64,000 bases of DNA, taken from assembly GCF_018390535.1 (NCBI RefSeq), contig NZ_JAHBBW010000002.1, positions 186,001 through 250,000 on the forward strand. The letters run 5' to 3'. Position numbers and translations under genes: made by a program. The stretch comes from Bacteroides propionicigenes. GTDB taxonomy: Bacteria > Bacteroidota > Bacteroidia > Bacteroidales > Bacteroidaceae. The notes below the pieces were generated by a model that was not told the DNA's origin, did no database searches, and saw only the letters and a list, made by a program, of their open reading frames with translations. Shown here one piece after another: positions 44,914-54,529 of this stretch (positions are counted from its first letter, which is position 1; every line of letters begins with the position of its first letter).

Positions 44914-45846
44914 ATGAAGAAAATATTCCTTTTATTACTCGTCGCCCTATTGGGCAATATGGCAACTGCCCAAATCACCGATTATTCCGTATTCGACAGC
45001 AAGTTCAACTTCTACGTGGCCAACGACTTGGGACGCAACGGCTACTATGACCAGAAGCCTATTGCCGAACTCATGGGAGTAATGGCAGAGAACGGTACAG
45101 ATCCGGAATTCGTGCTCGCTACAGGAGACATACATCACTTTGAAGGTGTACGGTCTGTCAACGACCCGCTGTGGATGACTAATTACGAGTTAATATACAG
45201 TCACCCTGAACTGATGATAGACTGGTTTCCCTTGCTGGGCAACCACGAATACCGCGGCAACACGCAAGCCGTACAAGACTACTCAAATATCAGCCGCCGC
45301 TGGACTATGCCTGCACGCTATTACACCAAAGTCTTTGCGGACAAAGGCATGACTATCAGGGTGGTTTGGGTAGATACTGCCCCGATGATAGACAAATACC
45401 GCAATGAAAAAGAGACCTACCCGGATGCCTGTAAGCAAGACTACAAGCAGCAACTTGCATGGATTGACTCCGTCCTGACTGCCGCTAAAGAAGACTGGGT
45501 AATCGTTGCCGGACACCACCCCATTTATGCCGAGACACCGAAAGACGAAAGCGAACGCCAAGATATGCAGTCACGCCTCGACCCGATACTCCGCAAGCAC
45601 AAAGTAGATATGTACATCTGCGGACATATCCATAACTTCCAGCACGTTCGCGTACCGGGCAGCGACATAGATTATATAACCAATACTTCCGGCTCGCTCA
45701 GTCGCAAGGTCAAGCCTATTGAAGGCACTGTATTCTGCAGTCCCGAACCCGGTTTCTCCATTGTGTCCGCCAATAAGAAAATACTGGAACTGCGCATGAT
45801 TGACAAGAAAGGCAATGTACTGCACACTGTGACACGCAGTAAATAA
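44914..45846 (+). CDS. Exported metallophosphoesterase, purple-acid-phosphatase-like
   Basis: MKKIFLLLLVALLGNMATAQ is a signal peptide. The calcineurin-like core has ANDLGRNGYYD in place of the usual GDxG, ATGDIHHFEGV, LLGNHEYRGN (GNHE), VAGHHPIYA and CGHIHNFQHV, which give the dinuclear-metal ligands in the order seen in TRAP-type acid phosphatases. The 310-residue length fits this group. It probably releases phosphate from organic phosphates in the periplasm or at the surface. It forms an operon with the TonB receptor and ends before a long hairpin at 45896. Confidence 0.9.
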   Translation: MKKIFLLLLVALLGNMATAQITDYSVFDSKFNFYVANDLGRNGYYDQKPIAELMGVMAENGTDPEFVLATGDIHHFEGVRSVNDPLWMTNYELIYSHPELMIDWFPLLGNHEYRGNTQAVQDYSNISRRWTMPARYYTKVFADKGMTIRVVWVDTAPMIDKYRNEKETYPDACKQDYKQQLAWIDSVLTAAKEDWVIVAGHHPIYAETPKDESERQDMQSRLDPILRKHKVDMYICGHIHNFQHVRVPGSDIDYITNTSGSLSRKVKPIEGTVFCSPEPGFSIVSANKKILELRMIDKKGNVLHTVTRSK

Positions 45847-45895
45847 TCCTTTTTAGAGATAAGCCCCATCTACAAAAGGCAAAAACACTTGATGA

Positions 45896-45982
45896 TTTCT
45901 TTTTAGGCATGGATTACACGGGATTTCACGGATAAAATTAAAGAGAACCGTGATATCCCGTGTAACCCATGCCTAAAAGAAA
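45896..45982. repeat. Long near-perfect inverted repeat between converging genes
   Basis: Arms of 36 and 35 bases (45896-45931 and 45948-45982) pair with two mismatches and one bulge around 16 bases. The core reads GGATTACACGGGATTTCACGG. It begins and ends with T/A runs, so it can act as a bidirectional terminator, but it is far longer than needed. Confidence 0.9.
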
Positions 45983-46016
45983 TAAATAGTAAGCGAGTCT
46001 TTATTTTGAGACATCA

Positions 46017-47822
46017 TTATTTCTTTTCCCGCAAATCGTCTTTAGGAATCGTACTCTCGCTTCCGTCACGCGTGGCTATATAGTGCGGAGACATAATCTC
46101 TATGCCCGCCTCATTAAATCTATCTTGGATATTCTGATGCAAATCCGAATAAATCTGTGCCAAACGGTCAGCTTCCTTTATATACGCATTCACCTGATAC
46201 ACCGGATACCAGTCACTGAGCGAAGTCTCCAGTACAAAAGGACGCGGATCATCTACCACACCGGGCGTATTCAGCGCCGCCTCTATCAGTAATTGATGCG
46301 TCTGCCGCCAAGGGACATCATAACCAATGCTTACTTCAGAATGAATGATTAAACCATATTCACGAGCAGAAGCGCTGTAATTTACAGTATGAGAGGACAT
46401 GATAAAAGAGTTCGGAATAGTCACCACCTCATTCTTCGGCGTGCGGATACGGGTGACAAGCGGAGTCTTTTCGATAACGTTACCCGTTGTTTCATTCAGT
46501 TGTATGCGGTCGCCCAACTTAAAAGGACGCATATAAGTAATAACCAAACCTGCAATAATATTCCCGATAACGGTACTCGACCCAAGCGATACTATCAATC
46601 CGACAAAAACCGAAATACCCTGAAACACTCCGGACTTGGAACCGGGCAGATAGGGATAAATCATTGCAATCATAAAAGCATAAAGCAAAAAGCGGATGAT
46701 GTGGAAAGTAGGTTCCGCCCAATCGGAATAAAAGCCGCGTATCTTCAAGCGTTCGGACTTCACCTCATTGGCGAGGTAATGAACAAAGCGCACCAGATAC
46801 TTCACCGCATACCATATCACAAAAATAGTAAACAGATTGGGTATATACTCTATGACCGAGGTGAAGATACTCTTCACCGGAACCCAAATATAAGAGAACA
46901 ACTGATATGCCAAGCTCTTGGTCTGCGGGAAGATGGAAAACAACAACGGAACCGTCAGCAGCAATTGAAGAAGCATGATGACATAACGCAGCAGATTCGA
47001 GAGGAAGATAAGCAAGTTAACCTGTTTCTGCGTGTCCAGCAATTCGTAATCTTGGATAGAGAACGGCTTCAGTTTGGTATCTTTCAACTTTTGTATCCGC
47101 ACTTTCAGTTTCTTGAACAGCCAGATAGTGAGTCTGAACAAGAAATACTGTCCCACCAATACCAAGATAAAGTAAAGGATGCGCTTACCCAACTGCCAAA
47201 GACTGTGCTCATCTTTCATTTCTTTCAGCTTATCGACAATAACCTTTCGGTTATGGGCAGCCAACTGGTCACGGGTGCAGTTTTCCCACAAGCCGTCTTG
47301 GTCAATAAACGAGGCTATAACCTTGTTGCCATACATGAGGTCGGTAACAATATCGCTGCTCTCCATATATAATGAGTCGGGGCGCAAGTTGAAGCGCTTG
47401 CCCAGCTCCAATATGGCAGCGGCATCCATTTCGGCACGTTGCTGAGGAGTATGACCGCCACGCTTGGCATAGAGATAGAACAACGTATCTCCCTCCACCA
47501 CTACCGGAACACCGGGAGTCACCTTACGCAAAGAGTCGATGCGCTGTCTCTGCTGCAAATGTTTCACAGAATCGGCCGCATAGCTGGCAAGTTTCAGCTG
47601 CTCCATTTCCATACGCAGATTGGCTTCGTTCAGCCGGGCAGCCTCCAGTTCCTGCTTTATCGCCGACAGTGACACCGCAGAGTCGGAATCGGCCCTTACC
47701 GTTAAAACCGGAGCCAAGCTGTCTCCCTCTATGGCACGAAGCACTTTTTCTACCAATTGTGCGGATGCTCCGTTTACTATCAGTAGCATCAGCATCAAGC
47801 ACAAGGCGCGAGTCCCTTTCAT
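46017..47822 (-). CDS. MscS-family mechanosensitive channel with long periplasmic N-terminus
   Basis: The 601-residue protein has a signal peptide (MKGTRALCLMLMLLIVNGASA) and a helical, coiled-coil-prone periplasmic region (ALSAIKQELEAARLNEANLRM, about residues 50-85). After further soluble sequence come five or so membrane segments from about residue 200. The MscS core is GISVFVGLIVSLGSSTVIGN with the pore helix and RPFKLGDRIQLNETTGNVIE of the beta domain. The C-terminal domain is of normal size. It should open on osmotic downshock to release solutes. It is a single-gene unit with a minus-strand -7 box at 47877-47884. Confidence 0.92.
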   Translation of the reverse strand: MKGTRALCLMLMLLIVNGASAQLVEKVLRAIEGDSLAPVLTVRADSDSAVSLSAIKQELEAARLNEANLRMEMEQLKLASYAADSVKHLQQRQRIDSLRKVTPGVPVVVEGDTLFYLYAKRGGHTPQQRAEMDAAAILELGKRFNLRPDSLYMESSDIVTDLMYGNKVIASFIDQDGLWENCTRDQLAAHNRKVIVDKLKEMKDEHSLWQLGKRILYFILVLVGQYFLFRLTIWLFKKLKVRIQKLKDTKLKPFSIQDYELLDTQKQVNLLIFLSNLLRYVIMLLQLLLTVPLLFSIFPQTKSLAYQLFSYIWVPVKSIFTSVIEYIPNLFTIFVIWYAVKYLVRFVHYLANEVKSERLKIRGFYSDWAEPTFHIIRFLLYAFMIAMIYPYLPGSKSGVFQGISVFVGLIVSLGSSTVIGNIIAGLVITYMRPFKLGDRIQLNETTGNVIEKTPLVTRIRTPKNEVVTIPNSFIMSSHTVNYSASAREYGLIIHSEVSIGYDVPWRQTHQLLIEAALNTPGVVDDPRPFVLETSLSDWYPVYQVNAYIKEADRLAQIYSDLHQNIQDRFNEAGIEIMSPHYIATRDGSESTIPKDDLREKK

Positions 47823-47876
47823 TTCAATATCTTTTTATCGGTTGTTGTTATAATATAGCTATTCTAAATAAAACTT

Positions 47877-47884
47877 CAAACATA
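47877..47884 (-). promoter_or_regulatory. -7 box for the MscS gene
   Basis: CAAACATA on the plus strand reads TATGTTTG on the minus strand, 55 bases before the MscS start. Confidence 0.45.
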
Positions 47885-47948
47885 CAGAATGTTTTTCATA
47901 TTTCATAAAAAATGAACCTGTTCGTTTTATTCTGCTATCGGTTTGCAT

Positions 47949-47956
47949 TATCTTTG
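47949..47956 (+). promoter_or_regulatory. -7 box for the exchanger gene
   Basis: TATCTTTG, 19 bases before the ATG at 47976. Confidence 0.6.
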
Positions 47957-47975
47957 TCCGCAAAAAAGATATTCC

Positions 47976-48938
47976 ATGAACATTCTACTACTCGTAGGGG
48001 GACTCCTCCTCATCTTATTAGGTGCAAACGGACTGACTGACGGGGCTGCCTCCGTTGCCAAACGCTTTCATATACCCAACATTGTTATCGGGCTGACAAT
48101 CGTGGCCTTCGGAACATCCGCCCCGGAGTTGACGGTCAGCGTGTCTTCCGCACTGAAAGGCAGTGCAGACATCGCTATCGGCAACGTGGTGGGAAGCAAT
48201 ATCTTCAACACACTGGTGATTGTAGGTTGCACCGCACTGTTTGCCCCGATTGCCATCACCCGGAACACTTTGCAGAAAGAAATACCTTTGTGCATCCTCT
48301 CCTCCATAGCCTTACTGGTCTGTGCCAACGATGTATTCTTGAATGGAGACGGAGCCAATATACTCAGTATCACTGACGGCTTGCTATTGTTGTGCTTCTT
48401 CGCCATATTCTTGAGCTACACTTTTGCCATTGCCTCACATACCCCCGAAGAAGCGGCAGGTGGCGAAGAGAGCATCAAGCAGCTGCCGCTTTGGAAATCC
48501 GTTCTTTACATCTTGGGTGGTCTTGGTGCGCTTATTGCCGGCGGCAGTTTCTTTGTGGACGGCGCAAGCGGCATCGCACGCAGCTTGGGAGTGAGTGAAT
48601 CTGTTATCGGGCTGACGTTGGTGGCAGGCGGCACCTCACTGCCCGAACTTGCCACATCCATTGTGGCAGCTTTAAAGAAGAATCCGGAAATAGCCATCGG
48701 CAACGTAGTAGGCAGTAACCTGTTCAATGTATTCTTTGTATTGGGTTGCAGCGCATCCATCACACCGTTGCATCTGACGGGTATTACCAATTTGGACTTA
48801 TGGGTGCTGGTAGGGTCGGGCATCCTGCTTTGGTTCTTCGGGCTGTTCTTTGCCAAGCGCACCATCACCTGCATTGAAGGAAGTATCATGGTACTTTGCT
48901 ACATTGCATATACGGCATTCCTCATTTATAGCCTGTAA
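47976..48938 (+). CDS. Sodium/calcium exchanger-family protein (CaCA, YrbG-like)
   Basis: Start at 47976 (MNILLLVGGLLLILLGANGL); the 11 upstream residues overlap the -7 box. The 320-residue membrane protein is built of two inverted halves, each with the CaCA alpha repeat: IGLTIVAFGTSAPELTVSV with IGNVVGSNIFNTL in the first half, and IGLTLVAGGTSLPELATSI with IGNVVGSNLFNVF in the second. These GTS-PE and GN-VGSN-FN motifs hold the ion-binding residues. It probably extrudes Ca2+ in exchange for Na+ or H+. It is followed by a separate promoter for the next gene. Confidence 0.96.
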   Translation: MNILLLVGGLLLILLGANGLTDGAASVAKRFHIPNIVIGLTIVAFGTSAPELTVSVSSALKGSADIAIGNVVGSNIFNTLVIVGCTALFAPIAITRNTLQKEIPLCILSSIALLVCANDVFLNGDGANILSITDGLLLLCFFAIFLSYTFAIASHTPEEAAGGEESIKQLPLWKSVLYILGGLGALIAGGSFFVDGASGIARSLGVSESVIGLTLVAGGTSLPELATSIVAALKKNPEIAIGNVVGSNLFNVFFVLGCSASITPLHLTGITNLDLWVLVGSGILLWFFGLFFAKRTITCIEGSIMVLCYIAYTAFLIYSL

Positions 48939-48964
48939 GACCATATATTTTAAAGTTTTTCATG

Positions 48965-48972
48965 TATCTTTG
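48965..48972 (+). promoter_or_regulatory. -7 box for the GNAT-like gene
   Basis: TATCTTTG, 23 bases before the ATG at 48996. Confidence 0.6.
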
Positions 48973-48995
48973 CCCACTCATAACAACATACAACT

Positions 48996-50129
48996 ATGGC
49001 AATTACAATTAAAAAGGTTTCCACGAAAAAGGAACTGAAACAATTTATCCGCTTCAACTACAAACTGTACAAAAACAATCCGTATTCAGTACCCGACCTC
49101 TACGATGATATGCTCAACACTTTCAACAAGAAGAAAAACGCCGCTTTCGAGTTTTGCGAAGCCGACTATTTTCTTGCTTATAAGGAGAATCAAATCGTAG
49201 GACGTGTAGCCGCCATCATCAACAATAAGGCCAACCAGACTTGGAACAAGAAAGAGGTACGCTTCGGCTGGATTGACTTTATCGACGACCCCGAAGTATC
49301 GGAAGCGCTTATCCGCACCGTCGAAGAATGGGGCAAAGAACGGGGCATGACCCACATACAAGGCCCGTTAGGCTTTACCGATTTCGATGCGGAAGGTATG
49401 CTTATCGAGGGTTATGACCAGCTCAGCACAATGGCAACCACTTACAACTATCCTTACTATCCGCAGCATATGGAACGTATGGGGTTTGAAAAAGACGCCG
49501 ACTGGGTAGAATACAAGATTTACATCCCGGATGCCATACCCGACAAGCACAAGCGCATTTCAGACCTTATCCAACGTAAATATAACCTTAAAATCAAGAA
49601 ATATTCTTCTGCCAAGAAGATTGCCCGTGACTACGGACAGGCTATTTTTGAACTGATGAACGAAGCATACAGCCCGCTGTATGGCTATTCCGCCCTGTCG
49701 CAACGCCAGATTGACCAATATGTCAAAATGTATCTGCCCATTCTGGACCTGCGTATGGTGACGCTGATTACAGATGCCGAAGATAAGCTGATAGCCGTAG
49801 GCATCTCCATGCCTTCTTTGTCAGAAGCCTTGCAAAAGTCTCATGGACGTCTGTTGCCCTTTGGTTGGTATCACCTGCTGAAAGCATTGTTCATGAAACG
49901 TCGCGCCAAGATGCTGGACTTGCTACTGGTAGCCGTGAAGCCCGAGTATCAGAACAAGGGCGTAAACGCTTTGCTATTCTCAGACTTAATCCCTGTCTAT
50001 CAAAAGTTGGGCTTCGTGTTTGCGGAAAGCAATCCGGAACTGGAACTGAACGGCAAGGTACAAGCACAGTGGGAATACTTCAAGACCGAGCAGCATAAGC
50101 GTAGGAGAGCGTTTGTCAAAGCTATATAG
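48996..50129 (+). CDS. GNAT-like N-acetyltransferase-fold protein of unknown substrate
   Basis: The 377-residue protein has an N-terminal region with features of a degenerate acetyltransferase domain (FLAYKENQIVGRVAAIINNK, FGWIDFIDDPEVSEALI, GPLGFTDFDAEGMLIEGY) and a second region with a clearer one (MLDLLLVAVKPEYQNKGVNALLFSDLI, including the Q-N-K-G-V acetyl-CoA loop). Such proteins are widely conserved in Bacteroidetes and resemble YghO. The substrate is unknown. It lies alone between the exchanger gene and a very long hairpin at 50236-50335. Confidence 0.8.
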   Translation: MAITIKKVSTKKELKQFIRFNYKLYKNNPYSVPDLYDDMLNTFNKKKNAAFEFCEADYFLAYKENQIVGRVAAIINNKANQTWNKKEVRFGWIDFIDDPEVSEALIRTVEEWGKERGMTHIQGPLGFTDFDAEGMLIEGYDQLSTMATTYNYPYYPQHMERMGFEKDADWVEYKIYIPDAIPDKHKRISDLIQRKYNLKIKKYSSAKKIARDYGQAIFELMNEAYSPLYGYSALSQRQIDQYVKMYLPILDLRMVTLITDAEDKLIAVGISMPSLSEALQKSHGRLLPFGWYHLLKALFMKRRAKMLDLLLVAVKPEYQNKGVNALLFSDLIPVYQKLGFVFAESNPELELNGKVQAQWEYFKTEQHKRRRAFVKAI

Positions 50130-50235
50130 AATCGCTATGATATAATGTAAACTCTCCTTTCCTTATTGATAAACATCCGTTTCCTTCATTCCAAATGTAG
50201 CAATCCATAGGAGATAAGCCTCTTTTGCTTGTATC
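50130..50235. other. Intergenic stretch before the 42-bp hairpin
   Basis: Together with the hairpin and the parE leader, this forms a 366-base gap. Apart from the hairpin and the parE promoter nothing is evident; minus-strand frames here cross the inverted repeat and are not believable. Confidence 0.5.
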
Positions 50236-50335
50236 TTTTCCTCGTTTTCCAGTTGCGGGCTCGACGGTTGCCAACTGCGGGCTGTCGGGCACACAGTTGG
50301 CAACCGTCGAGCCCGCAACTGGAAAACGAGGAAAA
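50236..50335. repeat. 42-bp perfect inverted repeat
   Basis: The arms 50236-50277 and 50294-50335 are exact reverse complements over 42 bases, with a 16-base GC-rich spacer. The arm contains CAGTTGCGGGCTCGACGG and the spacer repeats part of it (CTGCGGGCTGTCGGG). A T run leads in and an A run follows. It could end transcription of the GNAT-like gene, but its length and exactness suggest a mobile or palindromic repeat. Confidence 0.95.
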
Positions 50336-50451
50336 ACTTGTAGCCTAACGGCCTTTTCAATCGTACTTTTCTCCATTAACCATCAAGCAAACTGAAAAAA
50401 GTTTCAGGGCATATATTTGTTTGCATAGGTGTTTTGTATTGATTTTCTTAT

Positions 50452-50459
50452 TAACTTTG
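50452..50459 (+). promoter_or_regulatory. -7 box for the parE-coaD-protease operon
   Basis: TAACTTTG matches TAnnTTTG, 36 bases before the parE ATG at 50496. Confidence 0.6.
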
Positions 50460-50495
50460 CGAAATATCAGTGCTTACAATACAAGATGTTTTTCT

Positions 50496-52418
50496 ATGGA
50501 AGATAATAATATGACTTTACCATTGGAAAGTTCCGCCGATTACGAAGAAAAGATAACCGGTGCAAATACCGGCAACAGTGAAGTTGAATATAACGAAGAT
50601 AACATTCGCCACTTGGACGACATGGAGCATATCCGTGTCCGTTCGGGTATGTACATAGGCCGTCTTGGCGACGGTTCGCAAAACGACGATGGTATCTACG
50701 TGTTGCTGAAAGAAGTAATGGACAACAGCATCGACGAATTCAAGATGGGAGCCGGCAAACGTATTGAAGTCAATATAGAAGAGAATCTCCGCGTAAGCGT
50801 ACGTGACTACGGACGGGGTATTCCGCAAGGAAAGCTGGTGGAAGCGGTCAGCAAGCTGAATACCGGCGGTAAATACGACAGCAAGGCGTTCAAAAAGAGC
50901 GTCGGTCTGAACGGTGTCGGCATCAAAGCCGTCAACGCGCTCAGCAGCCGTTTCGAAGTACGCAGTTATCGTGACGGAAAAGTACGTGCGGTGATTTTTG
51001 AAAAAGGTGTGCTGCAAAGCGATATAACGCAAAGCAGCACGGAAGAAAACGGTACTTACATCTTCTTTGAGCCGGACAATACCCTCTTCCTGAATTACTC
51101 CTTTCAGAACCAGTTTGTAGAGACGCTGCTGCGCAATTATACTTATCTCAATACAGGGCTGACATTCATCTACAACGGACAACGAATCATCTCCCGTCAT
51201 GGCCTGGAAGACCTCCTGAAAGATAATATGACCAGTGAGGGACTTTATGACATCGTCCACCTGAAAGGAGAAGACATAGAAATAGCCTTTACGCACACCA
51301 ACCAGTATGGAGAAGAGTACTATTCTTTCGTAAACGGACAGCACACCACACAGGGCGGTACGCATCAAACGGCTTTGAAGGAGCATATTGCCCGCACCAT
51401 CAAGGAGTTCTTTAATAAGAATCAGGAGTATGCCGACATCCGCAACGGACTGGTAGCCGCCATTGCCATCGACGTGGAGGAGCCGATGTTCGAGAGCCAG
51501 ACCAAAACGAAGTTAGGCTCCAACAATATGTGGCCCGAAGGCCCGACCGTAAACAAATATGTAGGCGATTTCATCAAAACGGAAGTGGACAACTATCTCC
51601 ACAAGAACCCGTTGATGTCCGAAATCATGCTGCAAAAGATACAGGACTCCGAGAAAGAGCGCAAAGCCATTGCCGGAGTTACCAAGCTGGCCCGCGAACG
51701 GGCTAAAAAAGCAAACCTGCATAACCGCAAGCTACGCGACTGCCGCTTCCACCTGAGTGACGGAAAAGGCAAAGACCAAGAGGCTGAGTCGTGCATCTTC
51801 ATCACCGAGGGCGACTCCGCCAGCGGCTCTATCACCAAAAGCCGCGACGTAAACACGCAGGCGGTATTCAGCCTACGCGGCAAGCCTCTCAACTCGTACG
51901 GACTGACCAAAAAAGTGGTTTATGAGAACGAAGAGTTCAACCTGCTGCAAGCCGCGCTGAACATTGAAGACGGTATCGAAGGACTGCGTTATAACAAAGT
52001 GATTGTTGCCACCGATGCCGATGTGGACGGTATGCACATCCGCCTGCTCATCATCACGTTCTTCCTGCAGTTCTTCCCCGACCTGATAAAGAAAGGACAT
52101 GTATATATCTTGCAGACCCCGTTGTTCCGTGTGCGCAACAAGAAGAAAACAAACTATTGCTACACAGAAGACGAACGGGTGAAAGCGATTGAAGAGTTAG
52201 GTCCGAACCCGGAAATCACCCGATTCAAAGGATTGGGAGAGATTTCACCGGATGAATTCAAACATTTCATCGGTAAAGATATGCGTCTGGAACAGGTATC
52301 GTTACGCAAAACAGACTTAGTAAAAGAGTTATTGGAGTTTTACATGGGCAAAAACACCATGGAACGGCAAAACTTTATCATCGACAACTTGGTTATAGAA
52401 GAAGATTTAGCATCATGA
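50496..52418 (+). CDS. parE: DNA topoisomerase IV subunit B
   Basis: Start at 50496 ([20 protein letters not shown]); the frame is open further upstream but crosses the -7 box. The 640-residue type IIA topoisomerase ATPase subunit has the GHKL site ([39 protein letters not shown]), the transducer domain and a Toprim domain with [10 protein letters not shown] and [20 protein letters not shown] in place of EGDSAGG and the RGKPLNSYG segment favour ParE over GyrB. It decatenates daughter chromosomes together with ParC, which is not in this window. The stop overlaps coaD by four bases. Confidence 0.92.
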   Translation: MEDNNMTLPLESSADYEEKITGANTGNSEVEYNEDNIRHLDDMEHIRVRSGMYIGRLGDGSQNDDGIYVLLKEVMDNSIDEFKMGAGKRIEVNIEENLRVSVRDYGRGIPQGKLVEAVSKLNTGGKYDSKAFKKSVGLNGVGIKAVNALSSRFEVRSYRDGKVRAVIFEKGVLQSDITQSSTEENGTYIFFEPDNTLFLNYSFQNQFVETLLRNYTYLNTGLTFIYNGQRIISRHGLEDLLKDNMTSEGLYDIVHLKGEDIEIAFTHTNQYGEEYYSFVNGQHTTQGGTHQTALKEHIARTIKEFFNKNQEYADIRNGLVAAIAIDVEEPMFESQTKTKLGSNNMWPEGPTVNKYVGDFIKTEVDNYLHKNPLMSEIMLQKIQDSEKERKAIAGVTKLARERAKKANLHNRKLRDCRFHLSDGKGKDQEAESCIFITEGDSASGSITKSRDVNTQAVFSLRGKPLNSYGLTKKVVYENEEFNLLQAALNIEDGIEGLRYNKVIVATDADVDGMHIRLLIITFFLQFFPDLIKKGHVYILQTPLFRVRNKKKTNYCYTEDERVKAIEELGPNPEITRFKGLGEISPDEFKHFIGKDMRLEQVSLRKTDLVKELLEFYMGKNTMERQNFIIDNLVIEEDLAS

Positions 52419-52888
52419 GAAGAGCAATCTTTCCGGGTACATTCGACCCGTTTACTATCGGCCACTCCTCAGTAGTGCGCCGCGCGCTGACTTTCATAGA
52501 CGAAATCGTCATAGGAATAGGTATCAACGAGAACAAGAATACGCATTTCCCCATTGAGAAGCGCGAAAAGATGATACGGGATTACTACCGGGATGAGCCG
52601 CGCATCAAAGTGCAGTCATACAACTGCCTGACCATTGACTTTGCCAAGGAAGTGGACGCCAATCTGATTATACGCGGAATACGTACGGTGAAGGACTTCG
52701 AGTACGAGGAAACCATTGCAGATATAAACCGCAAACTGACAGGAATCGAGACCATTCTGCTCTTTACGGAACCGGAGCTGACCTGCGTAAGCTCCACCAC
52801 CGTACGCGAACTGTTGCAGTTCGGGAAAGATATAAGCATGTTCCTTCCGGAAGGAATGGAGATGAGTGATGAAATGATTAGTGATTAG
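52415..52888 (+). CDS. coaD: Phosphopantetheine adenylyltransferase
   Basis: This 157-residue enzyme makes dephospho-CoA from 4'-phosphopantetheine and ATP. The nucleotidyltransferase motif [10 protein letters not shown] (residues 8-17, T-x-G-H) and the [19 protein letters not shown]-terminal motif (the ISSTxVRE element) are intact; [13 protein letters not shown] matches the substrate-binding helix. It overlaps parE by ATGA and is followed by an S41 protease gene that starts just past its stop, so the three are one operon. Confidence 0.96.
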   Translation: MRRAIFPGTFDPFTIGHSSVVRRALTFIDEIVIGIGINENKNTHFPIEKREKMIRDYYRDEPRIKVQSYNCLTIDFAKEVDANLIIRGIRTVKDFEYEETIADINRKLTGIETILLFTEPELTCVSSTTVRELLQFGKDISMFLPEGMEMSDEMISD

Positions 52889-52899
52889 TGACGAGGATA

Positions 52900-54513
52900 A
52901 TGAAAAAGATTTTTGCTGTTATATTATGTATGTGCGCCGTCATGGCGCAGGCTCAGAAAATGGGCAACGAAGCTATCCGCAAGTTGCAAATGGCAGAATT
53001 TGCCATAGCCAACCTTTACGTGGACTCCGTTGATGAGAATAAGTTGGTGGAAGAGGCTATCATCAAGATGCTGGCGCAACTGGACCCGCACTCCACCTAC
53101 AACAATGCCGAAGAAGTGAAGAAAATGAATGAACCCCTGCAAGGTAACTTCGAAGGCATCGGCGTACAGTTCCAAATGATAGAAGATACGCTGCTTGTGG
53201 TGCAGCCCGTCAGCAACGGTCCCTCGGAGAAAGTGGGTATTCTTGCCGGTGACCGCATCATAGCCGTTAACGACTCCGCCATCGCCGGAGTGAAAATGAG
53301 TACGGAGGACATCATGCGCCGACTGCGCGGAGCAAAAGGCTCGGAGGTCAAACTCACCATCGTACGTTGCGGAGTAAATGAACCCTTGTTCTTCACTGTG
53401 AAACGGGATAAGATACCTATCCTCAGCTTGGATGCCGCATATATGATACAACCCGGGACAGGCTATATCCGCATCAACCGCTTTGGAGCAACCACCCCCG
53501 AGGAGTTCCTTAAAGCCTTGAAAGGCTTGCAGAAAAAGGGAATGAAAGACTTGATTCTCGACCTGCAAGGAAACGGCGGTGGCTATCTGAATGCCGCCAT
53601 CGACCTCGCCAATGAGTTCCTGCAGCAAAAAGACCTTATCGTTTATACCGAAGGCAGGGCAGCACGCCGCAGCAATTTCTATGCAAAAGGAAACGGAAAC
53701 TTCAAAGACGGCCGTCTCATCGTTTTAGTGGATGAATATTCCGCATCTGCCAGTGAAATCGTGACCGGAGCCATTCAAGACTGGGACAGAGGAGTGGTTG
53801 TAGGCCGCCGCACTTTCGGCAAAGGACTGGTGCAACGCCCTATCGACCTGCCGGACGGCTCTATGATACGCCTGACCATCGCCCGCTATTATACTCCTTC
53901 CGGCCGCTGCATACAGAAGCCATATGACAAGACCGCCAACCCGGACGGCACGCTCAGCGGAGAGGACAATCAGGAAAGGTACAACCAAGAATTGATAGAC
54001 CGCTTTAATCATGGCGAGTTGATGCATGCCGACAGCATACATTTCCCCGATTCCCTGAAATATCAGACAAAGAAATTAGCGCGTACCGTTTATGGCGGCG
54101 GTGGTATCATGCCGGATTTCTTCGTCCCGATAGACACTACTCAATATACCGATTACCACCGTAACCTTGTAGCTAAAGGTGTAGTTATCAAAACAACGAT
54201 GAAGTTTATAGAGAATCACCGGAAAGAGCTGCAAAGCAAGTACAAGAAGTTCGAGGCGTTCAATGACAAGTTTGAAATCAGCGATGAAATGTTAGCGAAT
54301 ATGCGTACCCTCGCAGACCAAGAGAAGATTAAGTTTGATGAAGGGCAATACCAAAAGTCCCTGCCGCTCATCAAGACCCAACTAAAGGCGCTAATTGCCC
54401 GCGACCTATGGGACATGAACGAATACTTCCAAATAATGAACACTGCAAACAACAGCGTACTGCAAGCCTTGAAAGTTCTAAATGAAGGAGCATATGAGAA
54501 AGTGGTAAGGTGA
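52900..54513 (+). CDS. S41-family C-terminal processing peptidase
   Basis: Start at 52900 (MKKIFAVILCMCAVMAQAQ), giving a signal peptide; the GTG at 52888 is less likely. The 537-residue periplasmic protease has an N-terminal helical region, a PDZ domain (GNFEGIGVQFQMIEDTLLVV and VGILAGDRIIAVND, about 85-170) and the S41 fold with LDLQGNGGGYL. DEYSASASEIVTGAI carries the catalytic Ser (near residue 284) and RTFGKGLVQ the Lys. A C-terminal extension follows. Such Tsp/CtpA-type enzymes trim or degrade envelope proteins. The stop lies inside a hairpin shared with the converging PAP2 gene. Confidence 0.94.
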   Translation: MKKIFAVILCMCAVMAQAQKMGNEAIRKLQMAEFAIANLYVDSVDENKLVEEAIIKMLAQLDPHSTYNNAEEVKKMNEPLQGNFEGIGVQFQMIEDTLLVVQPVSNGPSEKVGILAGDRIIAVNDSAIAGVKMSTEDIMRRLRGAKGSEVKLTIVRCGVNEPLFFTVKRDKIPILSLDAAYMIQPGTGYIRINRFGATTPEEFLKALKGLQKKGMKDLILDLQGNGGGYLNAAIDLANEFLQQKDLIVYTEGRAARRSNFYAKGNGNFKDGRLIVLVDEYSASASEIVTGAIQDWDRGVVVGRRTFGKGLVQRPIDLPDGSMIRLTIARYYTPSGRCIQKPYDKTANPDGTLSGEDNQERYNQELIDRFNHGELMHADSIHFPDSLKYQTKKLARTVYGGGGIMPDFFVPIDTTQYTDYHRNLVAKGVVIKTTMKFIENHRKELQSKYKKFEAFNDKFEISDEMLANMRTLADQEKIKFDEGQYQKSLPLIKTQLKALIARDLWDMNEYFQIMNTANNSVLQALKVLNEGAYEKVVR

Positions 54514-54529
54514 TTGCCTTATCACTTTC
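54498..54529. terminator. Terminator embedded in the ends of two converging genes
   Basis: GAAAGTGGTAAGG (54498-54510) pairs with CCTTATCACTTTC (54517-54529) with one G-T pair around a six-base loop. Both stop codons (54511-54513 plus strand, 54522-54524 minus strand) lie within it. Confidence 0.8.

Noticed and set aside
46389..47372. Plus-strand frame of 327 codons opposite the MscS gene
   Set aside because: It is the antisense shadow of a clear MscS channel and has shadow-like composition without any motif.
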